A stretch of DNA of 64,000 nucleotides from Hirsutella rhossiliensis (GCF_020360975.1 NW_025408669.1:2356001-2420000); one strand, 5' to 3'; positions 31,451 to 43,800 are shown, counted from the stretch's first letter. A program made the numbers and translations. Notes: a model not told the origin generated them from the letters alone.

Positions 31451-34400
31451 ATGGAAAGGCTGAATACAGTTCTCGTCGCAAACCGAGGCGAGATTGCCTG
31501 CCGCCTGATTAAGACAGCCAAGTATAGCAGATGCAACTCAGACTATTGACCGGCAGCCTCGCTGACGCTGTATCCTCAGAAAGCTAAGCATCCGCACGCT
31601 AGCCGTCTACACCGAGCCCGACAGTTTCTCGAAGCATGTAGTTGAAGCCGATGAAGCCTTTTTGTTGCGAGGAGGGGCTCGGACGGCGTACCTCGACGGG
31701 TCAGTTGGCCTGAGCAAAGCATACCTCACCTCCGGCTGACCCTGGCCTCCCTTTCTGACTGGAAACAGGGCTCAGATCATCGCCATAGCCAAAGATAACG
31801 GCGTCCAAGCCGTCCTTCCAGGCTATGGGTTCCTATCCGAAAACGCCGATTTTGCACAAGCAGTTGCCGCCGCCGGCCTCGTCTTTGCAGGGCCATCCGC
31901 CGAGGCCATACGCGCCTTCGGGCTCAAGCACATAGCTCGAGAGCTCGCGATCCAGGCAGGAGTGCCAGTCGTGCCGGGGAGCAATGGGCTGCTCGCCTCC
32001 GAAGACGCCGCCGTGTCGGCCGCCGCGGCGCTCGGCTATCCCGTCATGCTCAAGACCACGGCCGGCGGCGGCGGGATGGGACTGCTGCTGTGCCATGACG
32101 AGGCCGAGCTGCGCAACAATTTCGGCACGGCGCAGTCTCGAGGCCGCTCCTTGTTCCATAACGCGGGCGTCTTCCTCGAGCGTTATTTCGCTGAAAGCCA
32201 CCACATCGAGGTCCAGGTGTTCGGCAACGGCCTCGGGAGCGTTGTAAGCATCGGAGAGCGCGAGTGCTCCATCCAGAGGAGGCATCAGAAGGTGATTGAG
32301 GAGTGTCCCAGCCCGTACGTTTTGCGGGTGCCCGAGTTGCGTGCAAAGCTCACGACCTGTGCCATCCGCCTAACCGAGAGCATCCGCTACGGCTCGGCCG
32401 GCACCGTCGAGTTCCTCGTCGACGGCCGCACGAGCGAAGTTTTCTTTCTCGAAATGAACACGCGCCTCCAGGTCGAGCATGGCGTGACGGAGCTATGTTA
32501 TGGTATTGACCTCGTCGAGCTTATGCTGCGACAGGCAGACCGTCAGCTCGACGGCAAGGGCGGACTGGACTCGGACGAGCTTAGGGAGCTGCAGCGCTGT
32601 TGCTTGGGGCCTCGGGGCCATGCCATCGAGGCGCGCGTCTATGCCGAGAACCCTGCCAAGGACTTTGCGCCCAGCCCGGGCCTGCTCCAAGAAGTCTCGT
32701 GGCACACGGCGCCGGGCTCCCGCATCGACTCCTGGGTCCGGGCCGGCATGAAAATCAGCTCCGACTATGACGCCCTTTTGGCCAAGGTCATGTATCTCGG
32801 CTCGACCCGAGATGATGCTATTCGCGGCCTGAGCGAGGTTCTCGGCAGAAGCGCCATCCGAGGGCCCCCAGTCAACTTGGAGTGGCTGCATGCCATTGTC
32901 CAGGATGCCGGCTTCATCGAGGGCAGGACAACGACCAGGTTTCTAGACACGTGCAAGATCACCGTCCCAGGCATCGATATCCTCTCGGGCGGGTCGTACA
33001 CGCTCGTCCAAGACCACCCGGGACGGCCATCCGTCGGCCACGGGTTCGGACATGCTGGACCCATGGACCCCATCGCCTTTCAGACTGCTAATATTCTTGC
33101 TGGGAACCCCATCGGCACCGAAGGCCTGGAAATCACCCTGACTGGCCCAGACATGGTATTCCTAGGCGATGCAGTCATAGCTTTATGCGGGCCGCCCGTT
33201 CCCGCCCGCCTAGACGGCAGCGACTTGGCTCTCTGGACACGCTACCCCGTGCGTGCCGGTCAGAGGTTGACGATTGGAAAGCTCCCTTCGCACTGCCGCG
33301 TCTACCTCGCCATCTACAAAGGCCTTGCCAACGTAGCTCGCTGGTATGGGAGCAAATCGACCAACCCCATGGTGAATGTGGGCGGCTACCAGGGCCGGGC
33401 TCTGAAAGCCGGCGACTTTCTCAGCATCGTGGACGCCGTCGAGGTGCCCAAAGTCGATGCCCTGGAGATGCCGCGGCGCGTGATCCCCACGTACACGTCG
33501 GACTGGGTCATCCAAGTCATGTCAGGACCCTATGAGGCGGGATATCTCTCACCCGCAGACATCACGACCCTCTTTCAACACACCTGGGAGGTAAGCCACA
33601 ACTCGGCCAGGGGCGGAATCCGGCTCCTGGGGCCTCGGCCAGAGTTTGCGCGTCGGGACGGGGGGGAAGGCGGCTCGCATCCGAGCAATGTCATCGAGTA
33701 CGGCTACCCGATCGGCGGGCTCAACTGGACCGGCGACGAGCCCGCCATCTTCCCCGTCGACGCGCCTGACTTTGGTGGCTTCGTCTGCAGCCACACCGTC
33801 ATCAAGGCCGACATGTGGAAGATGGGCCAGCTCCGGGCGGGCGACCGGGTCCGGTTCAGGCGGGTTGGCCTGCAGGCCGCGCTGGCCCAACGCCGCCGAC
33901 ACGACGACTTTCTCCAGAGCCTCGCCTCGGCCGTCTCCAGCGGCCTTTGGGAAGATGTCGTTGCCTTTGACAGCCACTCCCTGGGGGCTGAGGCGACAGA
34001 CGCTGATCAGGACTTGGTCCGAGTGCTGGAGACGACCTCGTCGAGGCCAATGGTGTCGTACCGTGCCGGCGGCGATGACTATCTCCTTGTCGACTACGGA
34101 GACGGCAAATGTGACCTGAATCATAAATGCCGAGCCACAGCGCTGCAGCGGCACATCGACGACAGGGCCTCTGGGATCGTATCTCCCCAAACAAGGACGA
34201 AAGAAGGGGCAGTGGTCAACATGGTCGGATGCGGTAATTCGCTGGCCATCTTTTACGACGGCCTAAGGCTGCATCACGACGACTTGGTCAAGTTCCTGGT
34301 GAGCGTTGAGGAGAAGCTGGGCGATTTACGGACCATACAACTGCCGAACCGTCAGTTCCGGCTGCCGGTGACGTTTACTCACAAGAGACTGACCGACGCC

Positions 34401-35436
34401 ATTGAGCGCTACACCGGAAACCAGAGGTCCATCGCGAGCTACCTGCCGGACCCATTCAGGTTCGTAGCTGAGAGCAACGGCATGACGGCCGACGAGCTCA
34501 AGAATCTGCTGCTGAGGGCCGAGTCCGTCGTCATTGGCGTCGGCTTCGTCATGGCCCTGCCGCTTTGCCTGCCCGTCGACCCGCGGGACCGTCTGCGATC
34601 GCCCAAGATGAACCCCAGTCGAACCTACACGCCCGAGGGGACCTTTTCGTGGGGAGGTAGCTCCATTTCCATCTACGCGGTGGACAGCCCTGGGGGGTTC
34701 ATGCCCATCGGCATGACGGTACCGGGCCTCGACCTGTTTGGCGCAAAGGGTGGCGGCTTTCTTGAGAACAGGCCTTGGTTGTTTGAGAGCATGGACCAGA
34801 TGAGCTTCTACGAGGTGAGCGAGGACGAATATGACGCTCAGATGACGCAGTTTAGGGCCGGGACGTATCACTTCGAGGTCCAGGAGGGCGTCTTCGACAT
34901 GGCCGCGCACAATAAGCTGCTCCGGGAGACGGCCGCGGAGGCGGAGGCGCTGCAAAGGCAGAGGGCGCGGGCGCAGGACGCAATGGCGCAGCGCGAGAAG
35001 GCGATGCTCAACAAGTGGCTGGCTGAGAAAGACGCCGGACGTTCACAGTTTGACCACGAGTCGGCGCTGGCTGAAGGTGAGTGGGAGTATCAGGCTTTGC
35101 ACGAGAGCACGTCCCTGTCTCCGCACAAGCTAAGATGCTCCCTTGGACAAATGGCGCGTGGATACGGGGCTGGCTGACATGGAAACCCATCTCACAGATC
35201 CGGATCTGGAAGCAATCGAAGCGCCCATGAACGCCAACGTGTGGAAGGTGCTGGTGGAACAAAGCCAGCGGGTGGACGGGGGTCAAATCGTCGCGATCCT
35301 TGAGGCCATGAAGATGGAGATTAGCGTGAACGCAGACAGTAGCCTGACCGGGGGAACTGTGGTCAAGCTGCTGGTTGAGCCTGGGGACAGTATTCGGAGC
35401 GGGGAGCCAATCGCGCTGGTCAGAAGAGCAGGCTGA
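31451..35436 (+). CDS. Biotin carboxylase-AHS2-AHS1-BCCP multidomain enzyme (urea-carboxylase-like)
   Basis: Four exons (31451-31521, 31580-31699, 31769-35076, 35198-35436) give 1245 residues. Domains in order: biotin carboxylase (1 to ~450; LVANRGEIACRLI, ATP loop TTAGGGGMG, EMNTRLQVEHGVTE); AHS2/PxpC-KipA type (~465-770; GSYTLVQDHPGR, GFGHAGPMDP); AHS1/PxpB-KipI type (~820-1095; GGFMPIGMTVPGLD region at its end); a coiled stretch (~1100-1140); and BCCP (1165-1245) with biotinyl-lysine in EAMKMEI (Lys1205). This is the carboxylase half of urea amidolyase. The amidase (allophanate hydrolase) domain of fungal Dur1,2 is absent and no amidase lies nearby. With the divergent PxpA-like gene it may carboxylate and open a lactam such as 5-oxoproline; urea is the alternative. 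The VEHGVTE Gly replaces the more usual Pro. Confidence 0.9.
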
Positions 35437-35548
35437 CACAGGGGTGGGCTTAACAATGCGAATGGGGCTCGTGTTGAAAAGCAGTGAGTTGAGAGGGTGG
35501 GCAAACAAAGAGGCTTCGAGTTCATGCCAGAGACAAAAAAAGATATGG

Positions 35549-35622
35549 TGGTTCCGCCCGGGCTCGAACCGGGGACCGTCTCGGTGTTAGCGAGAAATCA
35601 TGACCAACTAGACCACGGAACC
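35549..35622 (-). tRNA. tRNA-Val (anticodon AAC)
   Basis: Read on the minus strand, the 74 nt segment starts GGTTCCG and ends CGGAACC plus discriminator A, a perfect 7 bp acceptor stem. The anticodon stem TCTCG/CGAGA encloses the loop CTAACAC, giving anticodon AAC (valine). The T arm has CCCGG-TTCGAGC-CCGGG. D-loop GG is present. No intron, and no encoded CCA, as expected for a eukaryotic tRNA. Confidence 0.95.
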
Positions 35623-37297
35623 GATGAATGATTTTACTTGGCAACAAGAGACGGCCAACCGTATATGGGGGCTGTGGTGGAGCTGCCGCCAATGGATGAA
35701 GAGTCGGTGGAGAGGGACCGGCGGGGCGGCCGAGGCACAACAAGGCCAAGGGTCTCTGAAGGAATGGCTGACGCACCGGGTGGCACTTTGTCAAGGTAAT
35801 GCCATAAAATGGATGGCGAGATGAAGTCGCCTTGTCGCCGGTAGTCTGCGTGCACGTGCATGGGCGTTGGTGTTGAATGCTGACCAAGGCAGCCCACGGC
35901 CCGAAAGGCACCGATACCAGCCAGCCTTTTGCTCCGGTGCCGATGCCGGCCGGATCAAGCCGAAAAAGGATACAGTACAAACTCGGTGTGTTTTCCACCA
36001 AACACTGTGTTTGTTTACATATTATCCAGGTGTCAGATCCACCAAGCTTACCCTCAGTGTATTCTGCAGGTTGGGCCTCTCTTGCTTCTCCCGGACCGGC
36101 CGAGGACTGACTGTGCTCTCTGAACTGACGGACGAGTCGTCAAATACCCACCCGAGCTAGACTTTGACTCGACGGCACTGTCGACCGGCGAGTTAGAGTT
36201 AGAGTTCCGACATTGAGATGCCGTGTCGTCATGCCACTCCCACACGTCCTTGGTGGACCCTGGATAATACCCATCACTCCCCAACGGGCAGCCCGAGCCA
36301 GTCTCAGTCGACGGATCACCGGCGACTTACATTCAATCAATGGTGTGGCCGAGAGCAGCTTCGTCCATCGCCAGGAGGAGCCGGATGCCCCCGATACGAG
36401 CTGACAACAGGGACACTTTCAAAGTCTAGGTTGGGCGCAAACGATATCTAGCTTGGCTTGCAGCCCACGTATAATTATAACTACGTACAGTACGCACACG
36501 CAACGTGGTACCCAGCTCGGAGGGCAGCCGAGCGAAAGAGAATTACAGAAATCATGTCAGACGGAAACAGGCAGGCCAAACAATTTTTTTTGTCATAGAA
36601 ATAAGCGCACCCTCTTGCACTCGGCACTGCCGTGCAGCGTCTTCTTGTACAGTGCTGTACAGCCAGTCGTCGATTGCTGGGGAGACGCCGATGACGACAT
36701 GATCATCGCCCTTGGGGTCGTGTTTCAGCGGGGCTCACAGGCTCCCAGTCCACTGGCCCACAGCGGGAATCATCCATGGATCAGACGGGGAGCCGCTGGA
36801 ATTGCCCGAGCAGCTCCACTATAGCTAGCTCACTGGACAGTAAATGCAGCTCTGTATTTGGCTGGGTGCCACGCACCCAGCCAACGACCATCCTCGGCAC
36901 CTGTCCGTCTCTGCCGTCCAGGTAGGTCCCCCCCCAACCTCTTTTTTTTGGGGGGGTGGGAAGCGGAAGCGTCGTACGGGCATCTCCCCCGTCCTTGTTG
37001 CTTTCACTGCGACCTCCTCCTCCCAATGCTTTTCCCTCTCCACGCCAATCCTCGCCTCCTCCATACTGGCTTCCGCTCTGCAACAACAGGACCGAGCGTC
37101 TCTCTCTCTGCTTCTTAGCCAGTCCGGCCTGAGAATAAGAAGCTTCCACCCTCCCATCTACTGCCCTGACCACTCTTATTTGCACTTGATCCCTTCTCGT
37201 GCTCTTCCTCCCCATCTTCGCTCGCCTCTTCCGTCACCACAACCACCACAACCACCGCTAATACTGTTCCGACGAGACGCTCGTCAAGTCTCCAATC
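35623..37297. other. 1.7 kb intergenic region
   Basis: Between tRNA-Val and the small secreted protein. It includes a TACAGTGCTGTACA palindrome (36649-36662) and a CT-rich leader upstream of 37298. No supported gene. Confidence 0.5.
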
Positions 37298-38017
37298 ATG
37301 ATTGCATCCGTCCTCACTCTCGGCCTCTTGGGCCTGGCTGCTGCCGCTCCTGCAACTGTCAAATCCCAAGCTACTCCGCACTATCCCGAGACGTCAAAGT
37401 CCAACGGCTTCCACCTCGTCGTCAACGTTACCGATGGCTCAAAGGACTTTAGTCCCTCGATCCAAAACACGTATGTTTCCAGCATCCATGTCGGCGCCGG
37501 CCTCGCCCTCGTCGGCAATATCGCCTCCCCCAGCAACGCCCGCATCTTCTACCAAAACGGCACGGCCGACGAGCACCGCTACAGAAAGACAACCGTCATC
37601 ACCGACAGCGGCACTCCGTCTTTCCCCTCGGGCATCAAGCTAGTGCGAGACAAGGGCTCCGACGCGGTCTCGACAGCCCACCTCGACGCCGGCCCCGGCA
37701 CTTCCGGCATCGGGCTCACTGGCTTCCCCGAGCCCTACGTCTTCCTCAACCCCGAGACATGGCTTGCCTGCAACGAGAGCATCCCCTACTACCAGAACAA
37801 ATACTTCATCATCTTCAAGCAGGCCAATACCACGGTCGGCAAAGACGGCGGCATCAACCGCAATGTGCCCAAGGACTGCGCTCCCGTCCGCCTGATTCCT
37901 GAATGCACCAAGCTTAACGACCTCCCCAGCGGCTCCTACTCGAGCCACGACTTTGCCATCGAGGACAGGTGCTACGGGGACGTCAAGTTGATCAAGTGGA
38001 GCGAGTACGGGCCCTAG
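37298..38017 (+). CDS. Small secreted fungal protein (DUF7907-like)
   Basis: Single exon of 239 residues. Residues 1-18 (MIASVLTLGLLGLAAAAP) are a clear signal peptide. The mature part starts with a short linker, then FHLVVNVTDGSKDF, a block that includes SSIHVGAGLALVGN, and ends with Cys-containing segments (ACNES, KDCAPVRLIPEC, DRCYGDVKLIKW). It has several N-glycosylation sequons. The FHL..N and HxGAGL arrangement reminds me of secreted ascomycete proteins now grouped as DUF7907, but I am not certain of the family number. No enzyme motif is visible. Probably extracellular; role unknown. Confidence 0.75.
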   Translation: MIASVLTLGLLGLAAAAPATVKSQATPHYPETSKSNGFHLVVNVTDGSKDFSPSIQNTYVSSIHVGAGLALVGNIASPSNARIFYQNGTADEHRYRKTTVITDSGTPSFPSGIKLVRDKGSDAVSTAHLDAGPGTSGIGLTGFPEPYVFLNPETWLACNESIPYYQNKYFIIFKQANTTVGKDGGINRNVPKDCAPVRLIPECTKLNDLPSGSYSSHDFAIEDRCYGDVKLIKWSEYGP

Positions 38018-38696
38018 TCGCCTCGGGAAACCGGTACGAGATGTGACTTGAGACCGACGTCCTGCACACATCATGACTATTTGTTAATGGTAATGCGGCA
38101 TTGCGAGCGGTGGATGGCGTTGGGCATGTACACATAGCTGCGAATTGAAAGCAGACCTAATGCATGGGTTATTCTTAGCCGCGATTGTCCGTCTTGAAGT
38201 CACGTACGAGATGGTGTTGACTGTTGTGGAATATCGGACAGCCTCCACCGTGCGCTTTCGGGTGGGCACAGCCTTACAGGACAGTGTTTGCCTCCGATTG
38301 CCGGCCCGCTGTTTGCAGGACCCACCTGGCTGATTGCGGCAAGTCGTCACTGGGGGCACAGCATCTGCAGCGCCCCAGAGAGCAGAGCTAGTAGGTACCT
38401 CGGCGCAGGGGTACTTGCATGACATTATTTTGTTAGCGGCGTAAGCATGTCCCTTCGTGTTCGAGTACAAGCTTCTCCCTTCACCAAGCCCCAGATGAAC
38501 CAGTTGGTTGGCTGCACCCGCTGCATGCTGCCGTACAGTACGTACTGCTGCCTAAACAAAGCTGTACTTACCTCAGTCAGTCCTTGGATCGCGCGTCCAC
38601 CTCAACAACGCCCACCTTGCATCTTCACCTTCCCCCGACCAATTCACCAGCCAAACCACGCTCGCTCTCCCTCTCCCCTGCCGCCCACCCGAAACC
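38018..38696. other. Intergenic region upstream of the M18 peptidase
   Basis: 679 bp; contains a GTACAGTACGTAC palindrome near 38533-38545 and a CT-rich leader. No gene seen. Confidence 0.5.
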
Positions 38697-40390
38697 ATGA
38701 CCAAGCGCGCCCCCGGGATGCCCAGCCGCCAGGCCTCGGCGCTGCCCCTGCGCCCGACGCCCACCGCCGAGCCCCCGCGATCAAAGAACTTCATCCTCGC
38801 CGACATGGACGGCCGCGCCTCGGGGACCAACGACGCCTGCGCCAGCTGCATCGCACAGCTGGATCCCGCAGAGGTCGGCCAGGTCAATTGGCGCCTCGCC
38901 GACGACTGTCGCCTGTGCCAGGTCGCCGCGTGCAAGCCAGAGGCCTTTACTAAGCCCTTCTGTGACTTTTTGCAGGAGAACCCGACCGTCTTCCACACTG
39001 TTGATTATTTCAAGAGGAAACTGAATCACTCGGGCTTTCAAGAGGTATGCTGCGGTATTTTCTTGGGGCTCCGATGGAAACGTGAGGCTGACCAATGGGC
39101 AACAAAAAGCTCCCTGCGCGCGACGACTGGACCGGCAAGATCGAGCCTGGTGGCAAATATTGGGTGACACGAAACGGCAGCACGCTCATCGCCTTCACTG
39201 TCGGCAAGTCGTACAAGGCCGCTAACGGCGTGGGCATGGTGGCGGGCCACATTGACGCCCTAACGGCTCGCCTCAAACCCGTCAGCACCAAGCCGTCCAA
39301 GGCCGGCTACGTCCAGCTCGGCGTCGCCCCCTATGCCGGCGGCCTGAACCAGACGTGGTGGGACCGCGACCTGAGCATCGGGGGGCGCGTCATTGTGCGC
39401 GACGACAAGACGGGCAAGACCAGCGTCCGGCTCGTCAAGGTCGACTGGCCCGTCGCCAAGATCCCCACGCTGGCGCCCCATTTCGGCGTCGGCATGTTTG
39501 GCGCCAGCAACAAGGAGACGCAGGCCGTGCCCATCATCGGCCTCGAGAGCTCCGCCAACGATGCCGACGCCGCGCCCCTCGGCCCCGTGGGATCCTTTGT
39601 CAACACGCAGCCGCCCCGGCTCGTCAAGCTGATTGCCCGCCAGCTCGGCATCCAGTCGCTCGGCTCCATCCTCAACTGGGAGCTTGAGCTCTTCGACTCG
39701 CAGCCCGCCCAGACATGCGGCATTGACCGGGAGCTCATCACGGGCGGCCGCATCGACGACAAGCTGTGCTCGTGGGCTGCCCTCATGGGCCTGCTGGCGG
39801 CCGACGACGACGACGACGGCGGCTACGTCAAGCTCGTCGCCCTCTTCGACGACGAGGAAATCGGCTCGCTCCTCCGCCAGGGCGCCCGCGGCAACTTCCT
39901 GCCCCTCGTCATCGAGCGCACCATCGAGGCCCTCAACCCGTCCGCCTACGGCCCGGGCCTCCTCGGCCAAACGTACGACCGCTCCTTTCTCGTCTCGGCC
40001 GACGTCACCCACGCCGGCAACCCCAACTTCCTCGAACACTACCTCGACGACCATGTGCCCCAGCTCAACGTCGGCATCGTCATCACGAGCGACAGCAACG
40101 GCAGCATGACGACCGACGCCGTCTCCACCGCCATCCTGCGCCGCGTCGCCGAGCTGTGCGGCGCCCGCACCCAGGACTTTCAGATCCGCAACGACTCCCG
40201 CGGCGGCGGCACCATCGGGCCCTCCCTCTCCAGCAACATGGGCGTCCGCGCCGCCGACGCCGGCCTCCCCCAGCTCAGCATGCACTCGGTCCGCGCCACC
40301 ACCGGCGCCCTCGACCCGGGCCTGGGCGTCCACTTCTTCAAGGGCTTCTTCGACAACTGGGAGAAGATTGACTCCGAGTGGAACTATTGA
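38697..40390 (+). CDS. M18-family metallo-aminopeptidase (aspartyl aminopeptidase/Ape-like), divergent
   Basis: Two exons, 38697-39044 and 39110-40390 (donor GTATGC, acceptor AAAAAG), give 542 residues. Family segments: FCDFLQENPTVFHTVDYF, GKYWVTRNGSTLIAFTVG, the first metal His in AGHIDALTARLK (~161), RIDDKLCSW, FDDEEIGS (metal Glu and catalytic Glu), SADVTH (metal Asp), TIGPSLSSNMGVR and the metal His in QLSMHSVRA. All five metal ligands can be placed. Several otherwise strongly conserved positions differ: AHAVHPNY becomes THAGNPNF, CGTTIGP becomes GGTIGP, and HSIREM becomes HSVRAT. The N-terminal ~75 residues contain six Cys and are unlike the family; an unrecognised intron there is possible. 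Coding GC is high. Likely a paralogue of the housekeeping M18 enzyme; activity should not be assumed. Confidence 0.83.
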
Positions 40391-40802
40391 GCCGGTTGCG
40401 AGAGGAAACGAGGCCTTTGAGGGAGGCCGTCTGGGAACATGGGGAGTAGACGGGGCTGCATGGGACACAGTATCCTTGTAAACGCATAGACCTGCTCATC
40501 TTGGAAAGCTGGTCGCAAAGCGTTGGATATCATTCTGGTCTCTTAGACGTCACCTTTTTATCATTTTTGCCAAATAATTAGCGACAAAGACTTGGTATAA
40601 CCATCGCGACAGATCCTCCCTTTCGAGGACTGCAACCAACGCCAGTGGATGCATTCTAGCAACATGGCCTGCGTACATGATAAACAGGAAAAAGTCGTCA
40701 AGATGGGAGGGAGCAGGAGGAGAAAATTCCCCCATGTGCGTCCATGTACAGGACAGAGGCCGCCCTGATGCCACGTCCCCTCCAATCGTCGCGAAGCTCC
40801 TC
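40391..40802. other. Convergent intergenic region
   Basis: Between the M18 gene and the SPX-EXS gene 3' ends. No gene seen. Confidence 0.55.
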
Positions 40803-43800
40803 TCACTCGTCCTCCTCGCTATGCCGCGACAGCGCCCTCGGCGCGCGCGCGCTCCTGAGACCGACAGTGGCCTCCTCGTCATCGTCGTCTTCGTCGTCAT
40901 CCGTCACAATCTCCTGCTCCGTGGTCGCCTCGCTCGACTCAGTCGCCGGGGGGGGCTTGCGCCGCTTCTCAAAGTCCTGCCGATGCGCCTCGGCTATCAT
41001 GCGCGAAAACGTCTGCGCGCTCGTCGTGTAGGCGCGGCGCCGCAGGCTGCCGAGCGGGTGGGCCACGGCCGTCGAGTTGGAGTGCTTGGCCTCGGGCCGC
41101 TTGTTCTGCGGCTGCTGCGGGGACTGTTGCTGCTCCGGTTGCTGCTGCTGCTGTTGCAGTTCTTCTTGCTGCTGCTGCTGCTCCTCCGTCTGCAGAACGG
41201 GGCTCGAAGTCTCGCTCGCACGAGCCATGAGGGGCTCGATGCTGTAGGGCAGTGGAACATCTCGCGAAGCCTTGTACTGGGCCACGTTGGCACAGTGTTC
41301 GTTCTCCACACGGAACAGAGACCATAGGCCGCGGCGGAAGACTTCCATCAAGGACACCATGAAGGAGATAAAGGTCGAGTGCTGCGTGTTGTGGGTGAAG
41401 ACGGCGTAAAATATCCAGACGAATCGGAGCACTGGGTCGGCGACCATGGCGCAATAGTAGGGCCAGCGTCGCTTGAGCGCCAGGATGTCGCGCAGCAGGA
41501 AGCGGCGCGAATGTGGCTGCAGGAGGGAAAAGTCCATGAACAGGTCCCAGATAGCTAGCAATGGCCGTCAGCATACTGGATCCATCTGGCAAGTCTCGGT
41601 GCAAGGACGGGGACCACTCACAGGTGTAGACGCTGTTAAGCAGAGCAGTCGTTATGTACAAGGCGAGGTTGGTGTGACTGCCATTGACTCGGTAGAGAGA
41701 GAGAGTGACGTAGGAAACAATGGTCATGGCATATTTGCCACCGTTGACCAGGTGAGGGAAGACGTTTCGGGTATCATGGTAGCGGCGGAGGCATTGCAGA
41801 AAGCGCCAGATGGCTGGCAGCGTCAGGAAGAAGCCCATGAGCCGGGAGTGGCTCGAGTTGCACTGCGTTGGGTTGTTGAAGCGTTTGGAGTAGAGGCAGA
41901 AGAAGAGCTCAATGTTCTGCGTCGTCGCCCGTTAGTCGTCAGGGCGTCCTTGCGATCCGAACCAAAGAGGGCCGCCTGGAGACGAGGAAGGGAGACTTAC
42001 CGCCATGGAGTAGGTCAAGGAACAATACATGTCCCCGAGGAAAAAGTCGCGGAATTCGACGGGATAGATGCCGGCCAACAGCAGTCGCCACTGGTCCACC
42101 TTTGGTTGGCACATGGCACGCAAAGAGCCAAGCGGCGGGGATGGAGGCATGACTTACGTGTGCGTAGACGAACCACTTCCGAGACTTGTAAGCCAGCACG
42201 GGCGCGGGAAAGAAGATGATGGTGGCGGTGATGACGATCAAAAGCACCGGGTACCAGAGATACATGCGCTCGGCGCCGTACCTGCTGAAGTTCATCCACA
42301 TGAAGATGCCAAAGAGGAGGAGAAAGAAGCTGGGGAACTCGGCCAGGCGGCGCCAGTCGATGTGGCTGCGCTGGTCGAACTCGAAGATGAAGGGGTAGTT
42401 GACCTTGCACTTTGTCCAGACGAAGCAGTTTATGCAGAAGAGGGAGAACAGGAGCAGCATCATGAAGTAACCGGCGTAGATCTGCAGCAGGTAGCCGGTG
42501 TGGACCCGGAGCAGGGGGTCCTCGTCGTGCAAGAGCTGCATTCCGTAGGCGAGCCCCTGGGTGGTGAAGACGATGCCGGTGCCGATGAGGAAGCCATTGA
42601 GAAACGAGCTCCCGGACTCGTCCGTCGACTTCTTGGACAGGCTGCGGAGCTTGCCGGCCGCGAGCTTGTGGTTGCCACGCTCAAAGTAGCGCGAGTAGAG
42701 ATCCTCTACGGCCTTGACGTGGCCCTCGAGCACCTCGCTGTTGACGAAGCCCGCCCTGTTGACCTTTTCGTGCATGTACCGCAACGGAGGCCGGGCGTTG
42801 ACGGCCTTGTCGAATTTCTTGTTCAGCTTGCGGAACGCGGTGCGGTTGAGCATGGCATACGACTTGAGCAGCTCGAGGCTCCGGTAGAACTCTTGCAGTG
42901 CCAGCTTCAGCTTGCGCTTGGCGGTGCGGTACGACACGTCGGCGTCGTGCCGCGCGCGGACATAGTCGCGCCTCTGGCCCGACGCGCTGGGGGGCAGGGC
43001 CGGTGTTTGGGGCATGGTGCGCAGGGCCTTTGAGTTTGGCCCTGGCGGAAAGATTTTGGCCCGGATGGGGTGCACCCAGCCGTTGGACTTGGCGTGGCCG
43101 CCATCGATGCTGCCACTCTGGAAATAAGACGGCTCCTCGGGCTCGGCTGCATAGGTGATTTCCTCGATTCGCCGGTTTCGCCACTCGTGCAGCTGCTCGC
43201 GCAAAATGGCCAGGCGCTGGCCGGCCTGCTCCTCCTTGAACCTGAAGAATTTTTCGACCTTGTCCAGCTCCGAGTCCATGAAGCGGTAGAAGTCGCGCTC
43301 CCGCTCACGAACGAGGTCCTGGTGCTGCTGCAGGTCAGCGTCGGGCCTCGAGGGTTCTCTCGTCAGCTGGTTGGAGGCGTGCGCCAGGATACGGCGCATG
43401 TGGGACGGAGACTGGGGGATCGAGGCGCTAGCGGTAGACCGCTTGGCGATGGCGGCGGGCTTGAAGGTGTCGGCAACGGGGCCCGTGGTGAAGCGACTGA
43501 GGTTGCGGCGGAAAGTGTCGGTGGGCGGCTTGGGTCCAGACGACGGGTCGGCGGGCGTGTGAACGGCGGGCGCCGGCAGCTCGAAGTCGTCGCCATGGGA
43601 TTCCGTCTCCTTGAGCTCGCCACTGTGGCGCGACGGGGGCGGCTCGGACAAGGGGCGGCCGCGGACGGACGAGATGATGTCGGAAAAGGAGCCTCGCGAG
43701 GTGCGGTCGGCATGCAATCTCGAGGGCGCGGCGCGGTTGCTATTGAACGGTCGGGGCGTACGGACGAGGGCTCTGGAGACGGCCTTGATGTGCTTCTTGC

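Noticed and set aside
31451..35436. Calling the large carboxylase a complete urea amidolyase (DUR1,2)
   Set aside because: No amidase/allophanate hydrolase domain is present in the gene or next to it.
39260..40468. 402-codon minus-strand frame opposite the M18 gene
   Set aside because: A shadow of a high-GC coding region; composition is Ala/Gly/Val/Asp-rich with no family features.
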